DNA of 64,000 nucleotides from Clostridium sp. AWRP (GCF_004006395.2 NZ_CP029758.2:3782001-3846000), one strand, 5' to 3'. Counted from the first letter of the stretch, positions 51,356 through 61,511 are shown. Numbers and translations: made by a program. Notes: generated by a model not told the origin, from the letters alone.

Positions 51356-52057
51356 TTACATCATATTAAGTTTTTGCAGTAAAAGTGCTGCCACTGTTAC
51401 TGAATTAAATGCACAATGATTAAACACTGCATACCAATATCCCTTTTTATTTATTAAATAGCAATTATAAATTCCAATCCATAATATTATAGGGAATGCA
51501 TTTAAACTAAAATGAATTACTGCAAATATTAAGCTACTTAAAATTGCAGCCAGATATACTCCCATTCTCTTAGTAAATATTTTTTTAAATAAAAGCCATC
51601 TAAATACAAATTCCTCAAGTATAGGTGCAAATATTATGACTACAGGTATCATTATCAAAAACTTATTTAAGGACATATTAGCCATATGTGTAACTATATC
51701 TTGCTGTTTTAATTCAACTCTAAAATTAGAAAGTATAATAGTTTCAGTTATAGATATACCTATAGTTATCACATAAAATACCACCACTGCTGCTAAAGCT
51801 TTAAAAAATCTAAATTTTCTTATATCAAATTCATATGGTCCATCCCTATGTCTTAAATATCTTATATTTAAAAGTACAAATATAAAAGGTATAAAATTTT
51901 CCGTAAATATACAAGTAACCATATAAGCTATTCCAATTAACACTAATAGTAAATTACTCTTCTTTTTATCCCTCCAAAACTTTGAAAACACTAAAAATGG
52001 TGGTACATATACAATTGAAAATACAAGGACATCCTTTATAATATCCAATTTAAACAT
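51356..52057 (-). CDS. CPBP family intramembrane metalloprotease
   Basis: 233 residues from ATG 52057 (AAGGAG nine bases upstream). About seven membrane helices. The motif EEFVFRWLLFK (about 150-160) gives the EExxxR signature, and FAVIHFSLNAF and HCAFN supply the catalytic histidines of the CAAX/Abi family. Members process prenylated peptides or bacteriocins, or act in immunity or signalling. It follows engB at 78 bp but is probably not functionally linked. Confidence 0.88.
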   Translation of the reverse strand: MFKLDIIKDVLVFSIVYVPPFLVFSKFWRDKKKSNLLLVLIGIAYMVTCIFTENFIPFIFVLLNIRYLRHRDGPYEFDIRKFRFFKALAAVVVFYVITIGISITETIILSNFRVELKQQDIVTHMANMSLNKFLIMIPVVIIFAPILEEFVFRWLLFKKIFTKRMGVYLAAILSSLIFAVIHFSLNAFPIILWIGIYNCYLINKKGYWYAVFNHCAFNSVTVAALLLQKLNMM

Positions 52058-52135
52058 GACTAATTTCTCCTTGCTATTATTTGCTTGCCTTAACTTAAAA
52101 TTCATCCTATGAATCCTGCACTAATGTTTTACCCT

Positions 52136-52726
52136 TTAATAGGAATTTACTGTAGACTCCAAAACCTCTAAAATTTTCTCTTTTCCTTGTTTATTTAATG
52201 CAGAGAAAGTTAAGATTGCATCTTCCCCACTCATTTCTAAAGTATCTCTTATAATTTTTAAATTCTTAGACAGTTGGTTCTTAGACACTTTATCAATTTT
52301 AGTAGCTACAATAGCAATATCATAATTATAGTGCTTAATCCACTTATACATAGTTATGTCATCAGCTGTTGGTTTATGCCTGCAATCTAAAATAAGCACT
52401 ATCTTTTTTAATTGCTGTCTAGCATTTAAATACTTTTCTATTATGTTTCCCCAACTTTCCTTTTCTTTCTTTGAAACTTTTGCATAACCATATCCAGGCA
52501 AATCTACAAGATAAAAGTCATTATTTATTAAGAAAAAATTTATTTGCCTGGTCTTCCCAGGTGTAGCACTAACCTTAACTAGCTTTTTTCTATTTGTTAA
52601 CGTATTTATAAGTGAAGACTTTCCTACATTAGATCTACCCACAAAAGCTACTTCTACTCTGTTATCCACAGGATATTGCCTAGGGTTTACTGCTGAAATT
52701 ATAAATTCTGACTGTTTTATTTCCAT
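52136..52726 (-). CDS. engB: Ribosome biogenesis GTP-binding protein EngB (YsxC)
   Basis: 196 residues of TRAFAC GTPase: G1 GRSNVGKSS (about 30-38), G2 threonine in TPGKTRQ, G3 DLPGYG (about 75-80) and G4 TKID (about 143). It helps assemble the large ribosomal subunit. It lies 14 bp after lon, the arrangement also found in Bacillus (lonA-ysxC). Confidence 0.93.
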   Translation of the reverse strand: MEIKQSEFIISAVNPRQYPVDNRVEVAFVGRSNVGKSSLINTLTNRKKLVKVSATPGKTRQINFFLINNDFYLVDLPGYGYAKVSKKEKESWGNIIEKYLNARQQLKKIVLILDCRHKPTADDITMYKWIKHYNYDIAIVATKIDKVSKNQLSKNLKIIRDTLEMSGEDAILTFSALNKQGKEKILEVLESTVNSY

Positions 52727-52740
52727 AAATGATACCCCTC

Positions 52741-55065
52741 TTAATTATCTCTTAAGATTGCATTTTCAAGTACAGTATCTATATTATCTGCAAGTACATA
52801 TTTCAATTTGCTTTTAACTGTCCTAGGAATTTTCAAAAGGTCTTTTTCATTTTCCATAGGTATTATAACCGTATCTATACCTGCCCTATACGCTGCAAGA
52901 CTCTTTTCCTTTAATCCACCTATAGGAAGAACCCTTCCCGTTAATGTTATCTCACCAGTCATAGCTACATTGTGTTTTACCTTATTTTTGTTAAGTGCAG
53001 ATATCATTGCAGTAACCATAGTAACTCCCGCAGAAGGTCCATCTTTTGGTACTGCACCTTCTGGAACGTGTATATGCAAATCATAGTTTTTATAAAAGCC
53101 ACTTTCTATTCCGTACTTATGGGAATTGGCCCTTATATAACTGTACCCGGTTTTAGCTGATTCTTTCATCACATCACCAAGCTGGCCTGTTAATTGCAGC
53201 TTACCATTTCCAGGCATTACGCTTACTTCTATAGGAAGGGTATCTCCTCCGTATCCTGTCCATGCCATTCCTGTAACTACTCCCACTTTATCTTCCTTAT
53301 CTACCTTATCATAAGTAAATATTTCAGGTCCAAGGTAAGATTTTACTTTAGTTACAGTAACATTTATATTTTTTTTGCCCTTTTCCATAATTTCTGCTAT
53401 TGCCTTTCTTATAATGGATGCAACTCTCCTCTCAAGACTCCTAACTCCTGATTCTCTAGTATAATTGTCTATTAACTTGTATATAGCTGAATCTGAAAAA
53501 ATAATTTTATTATCCACTACTCCATTTTGTTCCAGCTCTTTAGGTATAAGATGTTCTTTACATATATGGAGTTTTTCTTCACTAGTATACCCAGATACCT
53601 CGATTACTTCCATTCTATCAAAAAGTGGTCTTGGAACAGTTTCAAGTGTATTTGCAGTAGTTATGAACATTACATTTGACAAATCAAAATCTAACTCAAG
53701 GTAATGATCTCTAAATGTACTGTTTTGCTCACTATCCAACACTTCCAGAAGAGCATCTGCAGGATCTCCTCTAAAGTCTCCACTCATCTTATCTATTTCA
53801 TCCAATAAAAATAGTGGATTTTTAGATTTAGCCTGTTTCATTCCATATATTATTCTTCCTGGAATAGCCCCTACATAGGTCTTCCTATGTCCTCTTATCT
53901 CAGCTTCATCCCTTACTCCTCCAAGGGACATCCTTACAAAATTTCTATTTAAGGCATGAGCTATAGACTTTGCAATAGAAGTTTTTCCAACTCCAGGAGG
54001 TCCTACAAGACATAGTATTGGACCTTTAAGTGATTTACTCATTTTTTTGGCTGCTAGATATTCAATTATTCTATCTTTAACATCTTTTAATCCATAATGC
54101 TCTTTTTCAAGTATTTCTCTAACAGACTTTATCTCTAAATTATCTTTAGTTTGGACATTCCAAGGTAAATCAAGTATCCAATCCAAATAAGTCCTTATTA
54201 CTCCTCCTTCTGCAGAATAGGTTCCTGTATTTTTCAATCTATCTAATTCATACAATGCCTTATCTTTAACATCTTTAGGAAGTTTTGCCTTACTTATTTT
54301 ATTTTTATACCTTTTCATTTCTTTTTTATCTTCGTCATCTTCCCCAAGTTCTTCTTGTATTGCCTTTAGTTGTTCCTTTAAATAATATTCCTTTTGAACT
54401 TTATCTATCTTATTTTTTACTTTTACTCCTATTTTTCTTTCTAATTTTAAAATTTCTATTTCATTTACAAGTACACCTAAAAGTTTTTTAAGCCTTTCTT
54501 CTATATCATAGCATTCCAGAATTTCCTGTCTCTTTTCTTGTTTTAGCATTAAATATGAACTTACAGTATCAGCTAATCTTCCCCAATTATTTAATTCATC
54601 TAGGGTTATTATAGTTTCTACTGGTATATTTCCAGATAATTTTATGTATTCATCAAATTTATCTTTAATAGTACGTGCTAAGGCTTCACAATTTTTATTG
54701 TCGTCATCTTCTTCTTCATCTTCCAAAATCTCCACTTCTACTTTAAAAAAAGGATCTTTACTCATAAACTCTTTTAATATTGCCCTTGTTTCACCTTCTA
54801 CAAGTACTCTAACTGTATCTCCTGGTAGTTTCAATATTTGTTTTATATTACAAATAGTACCTGTTTCAAATATATCTTCTTCTTCTGGTTCTTCAATTTT
54901 AGCTTCTTTTTGAGCGGTTAAAAATATTTTTTGATCTGCAAGCATAGCTTCTTCTAGTGCAAGTACAGACTTTTTCCTACCTACATCAAAATGTAAAACC
55001 ATGTATGGAAATACAGTAATACCCCTCAATGGAATTAGAGGAAGAACTTTTAAGTTTTTATCCAT
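52741..55065 (-). CDS. lon: ATP-dependent protease Lon
   Basis: 774 residues. An N-terminal LON domain (about 6-205) is followed by an AAA+ module with Walker A GPPGVGKT (about 350) and Walker B FLLDEIDKM. The C-terminal protease has catalytic Ser in KDGPSAGVT (about 675) and Lys in KEKSLAAYRAG (about 718). It degrades misfolded and regulatory proteins in the cytoplasm. GAGGAG upstream supports the start. It is part of tig-clpP-clpX-lon-engB and probably has its own promoter in the 105-bp gap behind clpX, where a short hairpin is also seen. Confidence 0.95.
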   Translation of the reverse strand: MDKNLKVLPLIPLRGITVFPYMVLHFDVGRKKSVLALEEAMLADQKIFLTAQKEAKIEEPEEEDIFETGTICNIKQILKLPGDTVRVLVEGETRAILKEFMSKDPFFKVEVEILEDEEEDDDNKNCEALARTIKDKFDEYIKLSGNIPVETIITLDELNNWGRLADTVSSYLMLKQEKRQEILECYDIEERLKKLLGVLVNEIEILKLERKIGVKVKNKIDKVQKEYYLKEQLKAIQEELGEDDEDKKEMKRYKNKISKAKLPKDVKDKALYELDRLKNTGTYSAEGGVIRTYLDWILDLPWNVQTKDNLEIKSVREILEKEHYGLKDVKDRIIEYLAAKKMSKSLKGPILCLVGPPGVGKTSIAKSIAHALNRNFVRMSLGGVRDEAEIRGHRKTYVGAIPGRIIYGMKQAKSKNPLFLLDEIDKMSGDFRGDPADALLEVLDSEQNSTFRDHYLELDFDLSNVMFITTANTLETVPRPLFDRMEVIEVSGYTSEEKLHICKEHLIPKELEQNGVVDNKIIFSDSAIYKLIDNYTRESGVRSLERRVASIIRKAIAEIMEKGKKNINVTVTKVKSYLGPEIFTYDKVDKEDKVGVVTGMAWTGYGGDTLPIEVSVMPGNGKLQLTGQLGDVMKESAKTGYSYIRANSHKYGIESGFYKNYDLHIHVPEGAVPKDGPSAGVTMVTAMISALNKNKVKHNVAMTGEITLTGRVLPIGGLKEKSLAAYRAGIDTVIIPMENEKDLLKIPRTVKSKLKYVLADNIDTVLENAILRDN

Positions 55066-55170
55066 CTTTCTCTCCTCACTTTAAATAGTTTAAATTCATA
55101 TATCAGCGTTTTATATACTTAACTATTGCTTAAAAGAGAGTACCGAAACCAGTACTCTCTTTTTAATAAC

Positions 55171-56460
55171 CTATGCAGTTTCAGGACCCTTTCGTGTTCT
55201 TGACTTTTTTAATTTAATAGGCGTCCTCTTTCCATCCTCTGCCTCTATAAGTTCTGGATTCTTTGTCTCCACTGCATTCTTATCAATTATTACTTTAGCT
55301 ATTTCCTCTTTTGAAGGTATATCAAACATTACATCCTTCATAGTTTCCTCTATAATAGCTCTAAGACCTCTAGCTCCTGTATTTCTCTTTAATGCTTCAT
55401 CTGATATAGCTTCCAGTGCATCTTCCTTAAATTCAAGTTCTACATCATCAAATTCAAAGAGCTTTTTATACTGTTTAACTAGTGCATTTTTAGGTTCCTT
55501 CAATATTCTTACAAGAGCACTCCTGTCTAGTGCCTCTAGTGTTACTATAATAGGAATTCTACCTACAAATTCTGGTATAAGTCCAAACTTTAGAAGATCT
55601 CCAGGCATTATATCTTTTAAAAGTTTTCCTATGTCTTTTTCCTTTTTAGATTGTATTTCTGCACCAAATCCTAAAGTGCTTACTCTAGTTCTACGTTCTA
55701 TTATATTGTCTATACCATCAAAAGCTCCACCGCATATAAATAATATATTTGTAGTATTTATTTGAATAAATTCTTGATGCGGATGCTTTCTACCACCCTG
55801 AGGTGGTACTGAAGCTACTGTACCTTCTAATATCTTTAACAGTGCCTGTTGTACTCCTTCTCCTGAGACATCCCTTGTTATAGATGGATTTTCTGATTTT
55901 CTTGCTATTTTATCTATCTCATCTATATATACTATTCCATGTTCAGCTCTTTCTATATCGTAGTCTGCATTTTGTATAAGCTTTAACAATATATTTTCTA
56001 CATCTTCACCTACGTAGCCAGCTTCTGTTAAAGTAGTAGCATCTGCTATAGCAAAAGGTACATTTAAGAATTTTGCTAAAGTTTGAGCTAACAATGTTTT
56101 TCCTGATCCTGTAGGACCAAGTAATAATATATTACTTTTTTGAAGTTCCACATCATCATTTTGATTATTTGAATTTATTCTCTTATAATGATTATACACT
56201 GCTACAGACAGTGATTTTTTTGCATCTTCCTGACCTATTACATATTGATCAAGGTAATTTTTTATTTCTACAGGTTTAGGTATAGAAGTCATATCTATTT
56301 GAACATCTTCTTCAAATTCATCACTTATTATCTCAGAACATAATTCTATACATTCATCACAGATATATACACCTGGTCCTGCAATTAATCTTCTAACTTG
56401 ATCTTGTGTTTTACCGCAGAATGAGCATTTAAGTTGTTTTTTATCATCATTTTTGGCCAT
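55171..56460 (-). CDS. clpX: ATP-dependent Clp protease ATP-binding subunit ClpX
   Basis: 429 residues from ATG 56460 (GAGGTG upstream). The N-terminal zinc-binding domain has two pairs, CSFC and CDEC. The AAA+ core has Walker A GPTGSGKT (about 117), pore loop GYVGED, Walker B YIDEIDKI and RKH loop GGRKHPHQEF. The ClpP-binding loop and sensor-2 GARGLRAI are present. It unfolds substrates for ClpP, whose gene ends 20 bp upstream. Confidence 0.95.
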   Translation of the reverse strand: MAKNDDKKQLKCSFCGKTQDQVRRLIAGPGVYICDECIELCSEIISDEFEEDVQIDMTSIPKPVEIKNYLDQYVIGQEDAKKSLSVAVYNHYKRINSNNQNDDVELQKSNILLLGPTGSGKTLLAQTLAKFLNVPFAIADATTLTEAGYVGEDVENILLKLIQNADYDIERAEHGIVYIDEIDKIARKSENPSITRDVSGEGVQQALLKILEGTVASVPPQGGRKHPHQEFIQINTTNILFICGGAFDGIDNIIERRTRVSTLGFGAEIQSKKEKDIGKLLKDIMPGDLLKFGLIPEFVGRIPIIVTLEALDRSALVRILKEPKNALVKQYKKLFEFDDVELEFKEDALEAISDEALKRNTGARGLRAIIEETMKDVMFDIPSKEEIAKVIIDKNAVETKNPELIEAEDGKRTPIKLKKSRTRKGPETA

Positions 56461-56479
56461 TTCCACACCTCACTAAAGG

Positions 56480-57064
56480 TTATTTCTTTTTGGTAATAAC
56501 TTCATCTATCAATCCGTATTCTTTTGCTTCTTCTGCTGTCATAAAGTTATCTCTCTCAGTGTCTTTTTCAACTTTTTCAAGGGGCTGCCCTGTTCTTTCA
56601 CTTATTATAGTATTTAACTTTTTCTTTATGTCTAATATTCTTTTTGCATGAATTCCAATATCAGTTGCCTGACCCTGGAATCCTCCAAGTGGTTGGTGTA
56701 TCATTATCTCCGCATTTGGAAGTGCAAATCTTTTTCCCTTTGCACCAGCTGTAAGCAAAAATGCACCCATGGAAGCTCCCATACCTATGCATATAGTGGA
56801 CACATCTGACTTTATATACTGCATTGTATCATAAATTGCCATTCCTGAGGTTATTGATCCACCTGGACTGTTTATATAAAGATATATATCTTTGTCAGGG
56901 TCTTCAGCTTCTAGAAATAACAGCTGTGCTACTACCAGACTAGCTGAAACATCATTAACCTCTTCACTCAGCATTACTATTCTATCTTTTAAAAGCCTAG
57001 AATAAATATCATAAGACCTTTCCCCTCTACTTGTTTGTTCTACAACTACTGGTACTAAACTCAT
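56480..57064 (-). CDS. clpP: ATP-dependent Clp protease proteolytic subunit ClpP
   Basis: 194 residues with the catalytic triad Ser98 (GMGASMGAF), His123 (MIHQPLGGF) and Asp172 (ERDNFM). The N-terminal axial loop and the hydrophobic pockets are normal. The start has GGAGGAG. It forms the tetradecameric chamber used by ClpX. Hairpin arms between tig and this gene lack a clear T run, so read-through from tig is likely. Confidence 0.96.
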   Translation of the reverse strand: MSLVPVVVEQTSRGERSYDIYSRLLKDRIVMLSEEVNDVSASLVVAQLLFLEAEDPDKDIYLYINSPGGSITSGMAIYDTMQYIKSDVSTICIGMGASMGAFLLTAGAKGKRFALPNAEIMIHQPLGGFQGQATDIGIHAKRILDIKKKLNTIISERTGQPLEKVEKDTERDNFMTAEEAKEYGLIDEVITKKK

Positions 57065-57164
57065 AAACTCTCCTCCTCTTATATAACCATTTAAGGCAAT
57101 TAATATATATTAAAATTAATTTATATCAATTTATAAGGATGAACCCTTTGAACTTTTTTATTTT

Positions 57165-57200
57165 AAATTAATTGCCAGAAAAGCTCCTGGCAATTAATTT
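57165..57200. terminator. Hairpin between tig and clpP, weak terminator
   Basis: AAATTAATTGCCAG (57165-57178) pairs perfectly with CTGGCAATTAATTT (57187-57200), but the sequence after it on the minus strand is A-rich, not T-rich. It may be an mRNA stabiliser or processing site rather than a full terminator. Confidence 0.5.
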
Positions 57201-57209
57201 AAAGACAAT

Positions 57210-58502
57210 TTATGCTGTTGCTTTACTACTATCTACTAACATTTTTACAACTTTTTCATTAACTACATCTGTTTCTAAATATGATTTTTGATTATTAAAA
57301 ATTATTTTTGCAGTTTTTTCTGCTTCTTTATTGCCATATTGTGCAGCCATTTCTTTTGCTCTTTCCATAAGTTCATCATCAGTTGCTTCTATCTTTTCTA
57401 CTTTTGCTATTTCACCAATTACTAAATCTGTTCTTACTCTTTTTTCTGCTGATTCTTTCATATATTCTCTTACTTTTTCTTCAGTATTATTTGTATATTG
57501 ATAATATGTCTTAAGATCTAATCCCTGATATTTTAATCTCAACTCTAAATCTTTAAGCATAGTGTCTACTTCTTTTTTTATCATAACTTCTGGTATGTTG
57601 ATTTCTGCATTTGAGCAAACTTTATCTAAAACAGCTTCTTCAAATTCTCTTTTAGTTCTAAGTTCATTTGCTTCTTTTTTCTTATTCTTTATATCTTCTT
57701 TAACTTTATCTAAAGTATCAAATTCTGATATATCTTTAGCAAATTCATCATCTAATTCAGGTAGTTCTTTAATTTTTATTTCTTTAACAGTAACTTTAAA
57801 TACAGCTTCTTTACCATTTAGCTCTTCTCTTCCATATTCCTTAGGGAATGTAACATGAACATCTTTTGAATCACCAGCCTTAAGTCCAATTAGCTGATCT
57901 TCAAAGTTATCTATGAAAGTACCAGATCCGATTTCTAACTGATAATCCTTTCCTGCTCCACCTTCAAACTCTTTGTCATCTACAAATCCATTAAAATCTA
58001 TTACTGCTATATTTCCCTTTTCTATACTTCCACTTTCTTTGGTTTCTATTCTAGCATTCTTTTGCTGCATTGTCTTTAATTCTGCTTCTACTTCTTCATC
58101 TTTTACGTCATATGTATTCTTTTTAACTTCTAATCCCTTATACTCTCCAAGTTTAACTTCAGGAAGTACAACTATTTTTGCAGTATATATGAATTCCTTT
58201 CCTTCTCCTATTTGTACTATATCAATTTCAGGATAATCTACTGGTTTTATATCATTTTCCTTAATGGCTTGTGGATATGTATCATCACAGCAAAAATTTA
58301 TTGCATCTTCATAAAATACGCCTTCACCATAATACTTCTTTATTATATTCATAGGGGCTTTACCTTTTCTAAATCCAGGTATATTAAACTTTTTCGCATT
58401 TTTAGCAAATGCTTTTTTCATGGATTCATTAAATTTCTCTGCTTCTACAGTTATTTCTAATTTTACAACATTTTCTTCTATCTTTTCCTTCTTAACATTC
58501 AT
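57210..58502 (-). CDS. tig: Trigger factor
   Basis: 430 residues. The ribosome-binding domain carries the signature GFRKGKAP (about 43-50). The FKBP-type prolyl isomerase domain (about 150-245) has VIDFNGFVDDKEFEGG, IDNFEDQLIGL and VTFPKEYG. The C-terminal chaperone arms are helical and charged. It meets nascent chains at the ribosome exit. The start has TAGGAGGA. It is the first gene of the tig-clpP-clpX cluster and has a good promoter upstream. Confidence 0.95.
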   Translation of the reverse strand: MNVKKEKIEENVVKLEITVEAEKFNESMKKAFAKNAKKFNIPGFRKGKAPMNIIKKYYGEGVFYEDAINFCCDDTYPQAIKENDIKPVDYPEIDIVQIGEGKEFIYTAKIVVLPEVKLGEYKGLEVKKNTYDVKDEEVEAELKTMQQKNARIETKESGSIEKGNIAVIDFNGFVDDKEFEGGAGKDYQLEIGSGTFIDNFEDQLIGLKAGDSKDVHVTFPKEYGREELNGKEAVFKVTVKEIKIKELPELDDEFAKDISEFDTLDKVKEDIKNKKKEANELRTKREFEEAVLDKVCSNAEINIPEVMIKKEVDTMLKDLELRLKYQGLDLKTYYQYTNNTEEKVREYMKESAEKRVRTDLVIGEIAKVEKIEATDDELMERAKEMAAQYGNKEAEKTAKIIFNNQKSYLETDVVNEKVVKMLVDSSKATA

Positions 58503-58808
58503 TTATAAAATTCCTCCTACTAATTACTATACATGCTTATATCAACTATGCTATTATACCATATATTTATAAACATTCCTATATGATGTGAGTATTGCCT
58601 TTCTTTACTGCTTAAATTATAAAACTCAATAGTGATATTTTATATAATTGCATCATAAAATTCAACTAATATTTTAGTATATATACAACAATTATATTGT
58701 AAAAGTTAAATTCATAGTTTTACAATATATATTTCTTATTATTGGGAATTAAAATTGGTATTATAATTATATACCAAAAATCTCAAAGTTTATAGTTTTT
58801 TTTAATTT
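58503..58808. other. Spacer with tig promoter and isomerase terminator
   Basis: The minus-strand tig promoter is TTGAAT (58665-58660), 17-bp spacer, TAAAAT (58642-58637). Hairpin TTGGTAT (58755-58761) with ATACCAA (58771-58777), followed on the minus strand by TTTTAATT, probably ends the upstream isomerase gene. Nothing else was recognised. Confidence 0.55.
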
Positions 58809-59594
58809 TTACAAACACTTTTCAATATAATCCTTAGAGACTTTTAATTCATCATAGTCTTTATAATTGTCACTATACACTTCAATTATACCAACCTTAT
58901 TATAATTCGCTTCCCGCAGCTTACAAAATAACTTCTTATAATTTGTCTCACCTTTACCTGGAAGCAAACATGAACTTATTGAATTTCTATCGTTTATATG
59001 CAAATTTTCTATAGCTCCTGACATAATATCTATATATTCTTCAGGTAATCTTCCTGCTCTATAGGCTTGCTTTATATCCAGTGTAAAGTATAGAGAATCC
59101 TCATATTTTTCTCTAAGTGTATATAGAAAATCAATATTTCCTGACATACACCAAAATACATTTTCCTGACACAGTTTTATACCTTCTTCTCCTGCTGTAT
59201 ATAATAATTTATCATAAACATCAAAAACCAGATCATAGTTAATTACATTATAGAGTTTTTTATGCTTCATTCCGTGAAACGTGTAGCACTTAGCTCCAAC
59301 TTTTCTGGCTAGTTTACATACTTGTTTAAACTGCAAAAATGCGTCATTTCTTCTTCTCTTATATTCATCAAATAAATTAGGTTCAAAAGAAGAAGAAAAA
59401 GCATGAACAGAATTTATATTAAAATTGTTCTTTAATTTCTGTTCCAAAAGTATGTCTCCGAAATTTTCACTATATTCACTAATACTGTTTAAAAATATTT
59501 CTCCTAAATTAAATCCTAAATTTTTCATCAAAGCTATACTATTTTCCGTATTTACATTTGGGTAAAAGCTAGCTGATGACAATCCTATATCCAT
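58809..59594 (-). CDS. Sugar phosphate isomerase/epimerase (xylose isomerase-like TIM barrel)
   Basis: 261 residues from ATG 59594 (GGAGGG upstream). AP-endonuclease-2 fold: SVHAFSSSFEPNLF, GAKCYTFHGMK, LCQENVFWC, FTLDIKQAYRAG and NLHINDRN are the strand ends with His, Glu and Asp that hold a divalent metal. Members isomerise or epimerise sugars or inositols, or act as endonucleases; this one cannot be assigned further. It follows the membrane-anchored protein at 59656 and a hairpin. Confidence 0.8.
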   Translation of the reverse strand: MDIGLSSASFYPNVNTENSIALMKNLGFNLGEIFLNSISEYSENFGDILLEQKLKNNFNINSVHAFSSSFEPNLFDEYKRRRNDAFLQFKQVCKLARKVGAKCYTFHGMKHKKLYNVINYDLVFDVYDKLLYTAGEEGIKLCQENVFWCMSGNIDFLYTLREKYEDSLYFTLDIKQAYRAGRLPEEYIDIMSGAIENLHINDRNSISSCLLPGKGETNYKKLFCKLREANYNKVGIIEVYSDNYKDYDELKVSKDYIEKCL

Positions 59595-59635
59595 AATCCC
59601 TCCAAAATTATCATATACTTCCATTGCAAAAATAA

Positions 59636-59662
59636 CCAGTAGAAGGCTGCACCTTCTACTGG
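59636..59662 (-). terminator. Terminator overlapping the stop of the upstream gene
   Basis: CCAGTAGAAGG (59636-59646) pairs perfectly with CCTTCTACTGG (59652-59662); on the minus strand TTATTTTT follows. The stem includes the stop codon of the gene at 59656. Confidence 0.8.
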
Positions 59663-60435
59663 GTAACGGAACCTGATGCCGTTAAGTAAACAGTTTTACC
59701 ATCTACAATAGCCGTAAGTCCCTTTTCATTTATTCCCTGAAATTTTATATCTTCACCTTCTATATTCTGAACCATAACATGATTTTTATTCTGCAAGCTT
59801 TCTATCCACACGTATTTCGTAGTTTTCCCAATCCATGGAAGTTGGCTTACATATGCAATATTATTGTCATCTATAAATTTAGGTGAAGAACACCATACAT
59901 ATCCTGGATTATTAGTTAATTGAGAATCTTTTGCTATTACAGTTCCTGTAGTAGATACATATTGAGGATTTGTTATATCCTGCTTATTTCCACTTGCATC
60001 CACTAACAATATACTCTGAGATTTATCATCAAACAAAAGTGCATTCTTACCTGATGGACTTACATCATATGTACCGCTGCTATCTGCCTTAAATACTTTA
60101 TCATTACCCTTACCTTGATATATTAAACTTACATCTTTTCCACTACTCAATTTTATTTTATATGAATTCTGACTTGCTAAATCCTTAGACTTAGTTTGAG
60201 TATTTGGTTGAGATGATTTTTGGCTATCCGCATTATTCTTTGTCTGTTTGTTTTCAGAAACAATATTGTTCTTTACTTTACTTGTTTCCTTTACTACATC
60301 TCTAAATGCTCCCCTTATGTAAACTACAACTAACACTGCTACCATCAGACATGCTACAACAAGTATAACTTTATTTCTCTTATGCCGCTGCATTTTCTTT
60401 TCATATTCTTTGCTAAAAATACTTGGTTTACCCAC
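59656..60435 (-). CDS. Membrane-anchored extracellular protein, function unknown
   Basis: 259 residues from a GTG start with AGGAGGAG upstream. A basic N-terminus and one membrane helix (about 22-44) are followed by a Lys/Asn/Ser-rich linker (about 50-90). The outside domain (about 90-259) has beta-strand repeats like a TolB/WD-type blade (KVFKADSSGTYDVSPSGKNALLFDDKSQSILLVDASG), so a partial propeller fold is possible. I recognise no family. The gene is monocistronic, with a terminator at its stop codon. Confidence 0.75.
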   Translation of the reverse strand: MGKPSIFSKEYEKKMQRHKRNKVILVVACLMVAVLVVVYIRGAFRDVVKETSKVKNNIVSENKQTKNNADSQKSSQPNTQTKSKDLASQNSYKIKLSSGKDVSLIYQGKGNDKVFKADSSGTYDVSPSGKNALLFDDKSQSILLVDASGNKQDITNPQYVSTTGTVIAKDSQLTNNPGYVWCSSPKFIDDNNIAYVSQLPWIGKTTKYVWIESLQNKNHVMVQNIEGEDIKFQGINEKGLTAIVDGKTVYLTASGSVTQ

Positions 60436-60928
60436 TAAAAAACTCCTCCTATACTTAGTATTAATAACTATGGGAAGTTAAATCACCCATTATAAAAAGC
60501 GGTGATTCCCTGATTAATATTCCCAAAGGATTATCCATTATATAAAATTATACGCAGTGAAAAATCATTATAATCCTTCATGTATATAATAAATAATATT
60601 GTAGGAATTCATTACTTATTATACCTCAAAAATCTTATAAATAGTAATAATTTTTTGTAAAACTCCATAAAATTGTGAAAGGCAAATTTAAGCCATTTAC
60701 TTAAATAAGCCTATTCCTAAAAACACAGTTAATGTGCTATAGAAATAGGCTTATTTTTAAGTAATCAATTCACAGTTCACAATTTCTGTGGATTTTTCTC
60801 CGTGAGTGTTATGAAAAATCTAAAAACTAAGTAATATAAATATTAAATTCTTAGATTTTCTGTGCAACAAAAAATCTATCCTTAATTGTGAATTGTGCAT
60901 CGCGCATTGTAAATTGATTATTTCATAT
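60436..60928. other. Spacer with pyrE terminator and an inverted-repeat element
   Basis: AAATAAGCCTATT (60703-60715) pairs with AATAGGCTTATTT (60744-60756), with inner ACACA/TGTG pairing, and probably ends pyrE. Next to it, 60762-60926 looks like a small inverted-repeat element: TAATCAATTCACAGTTCACAATT on the left is mirrored by AATTGTGAATTGTGCA and TGTAAATTGATTA on the right. The rest holds only the promoter region of the gene at 59656. Confidence 0.6.
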
Positions 60929-61501
60929 TTATTTGAATACTCTACTTCCAGGCTTTACATATTCTTGTCCTTGCTTACACATAGGACAATTTTCCTTATC
61001 ATAAGTATTTATATTAAGTTTTACTGCACTATAAATTGGGTATTCTATTTTAACACCTTCCGCTCTTCTGTCTACTATGCAGCATATACCTACAACCTCT
61101 CCACCTAACTTCTGGATTACTTTAGCAACCTCTACAGAGGATTTTCCTGTAGTTACTACATCTTCGGAAATTATAATTTTTTCTCCCTCTTTTATTTCAA
61201 AGCCTCTTCTTATAGTCATATTTCCATTTTGCCTTTCAGCAAATATTCCTGGCTTACCCGTTTGCCTTGCAAGTTCATAGGAAACTAATATTCCTCCCAT
61301 TGCAGGTCCAACTATTTTATCATAGTCAACATTCTCTAATTTGTCTGCAATAACTGCTATTACATCTTTTGCCTTGTCAGGATACTGTAAAAGTTTTGCA
61401 CACTGACAATACCTATTACTGTGTTTTCCTGAAGAAAGTAAAAAATGTCCTTCCAAAAGTGCTCCCACTTCTTTCAATGTATTTACAACTAAATTATCCA
61501 T
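60929..61501 (-). CDS. pyrE: Orotate phosphoribosyltransferase
   Basis: 190 residues. The PRPP-binding motif IIISEDVVTTGKSS (about 114-127), the flexible loop region ERQNGNMTIRRGF and the GPAMGG block identify PyrE, which makes orotidine 5'-phosphate. A C-terminal CPMC pair is found in this clostridial form. It is the last gene of the pyr block, 10 bp after pyrD. Confidence 0.94.
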   Translation of the reverse strand: MDNLVVNTLKEVGALLEGHFLLSSGKHSNRYCQCAKLLQYPDKAKDVIAVIADKLENVDYDKIVGPAMGGILVSYELARQTGKPGIFAERQNGNMTIRRGFEIKEGEKIIISEDVVTTGKSSVEVAKVIQKLGGEVVGICCIVDRRAEGVKIEYPIYSAVKLNINTYDKENCPMCKQGQEYVKPGSRVFK

Positions 61502-61511
61502 AGCTATCCTC

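Noticed and set aside
52808..54913. Several plus-strand frames opposite lon
   Set aside because: Antisense shadows of lon; composition and starts are not gene-like.
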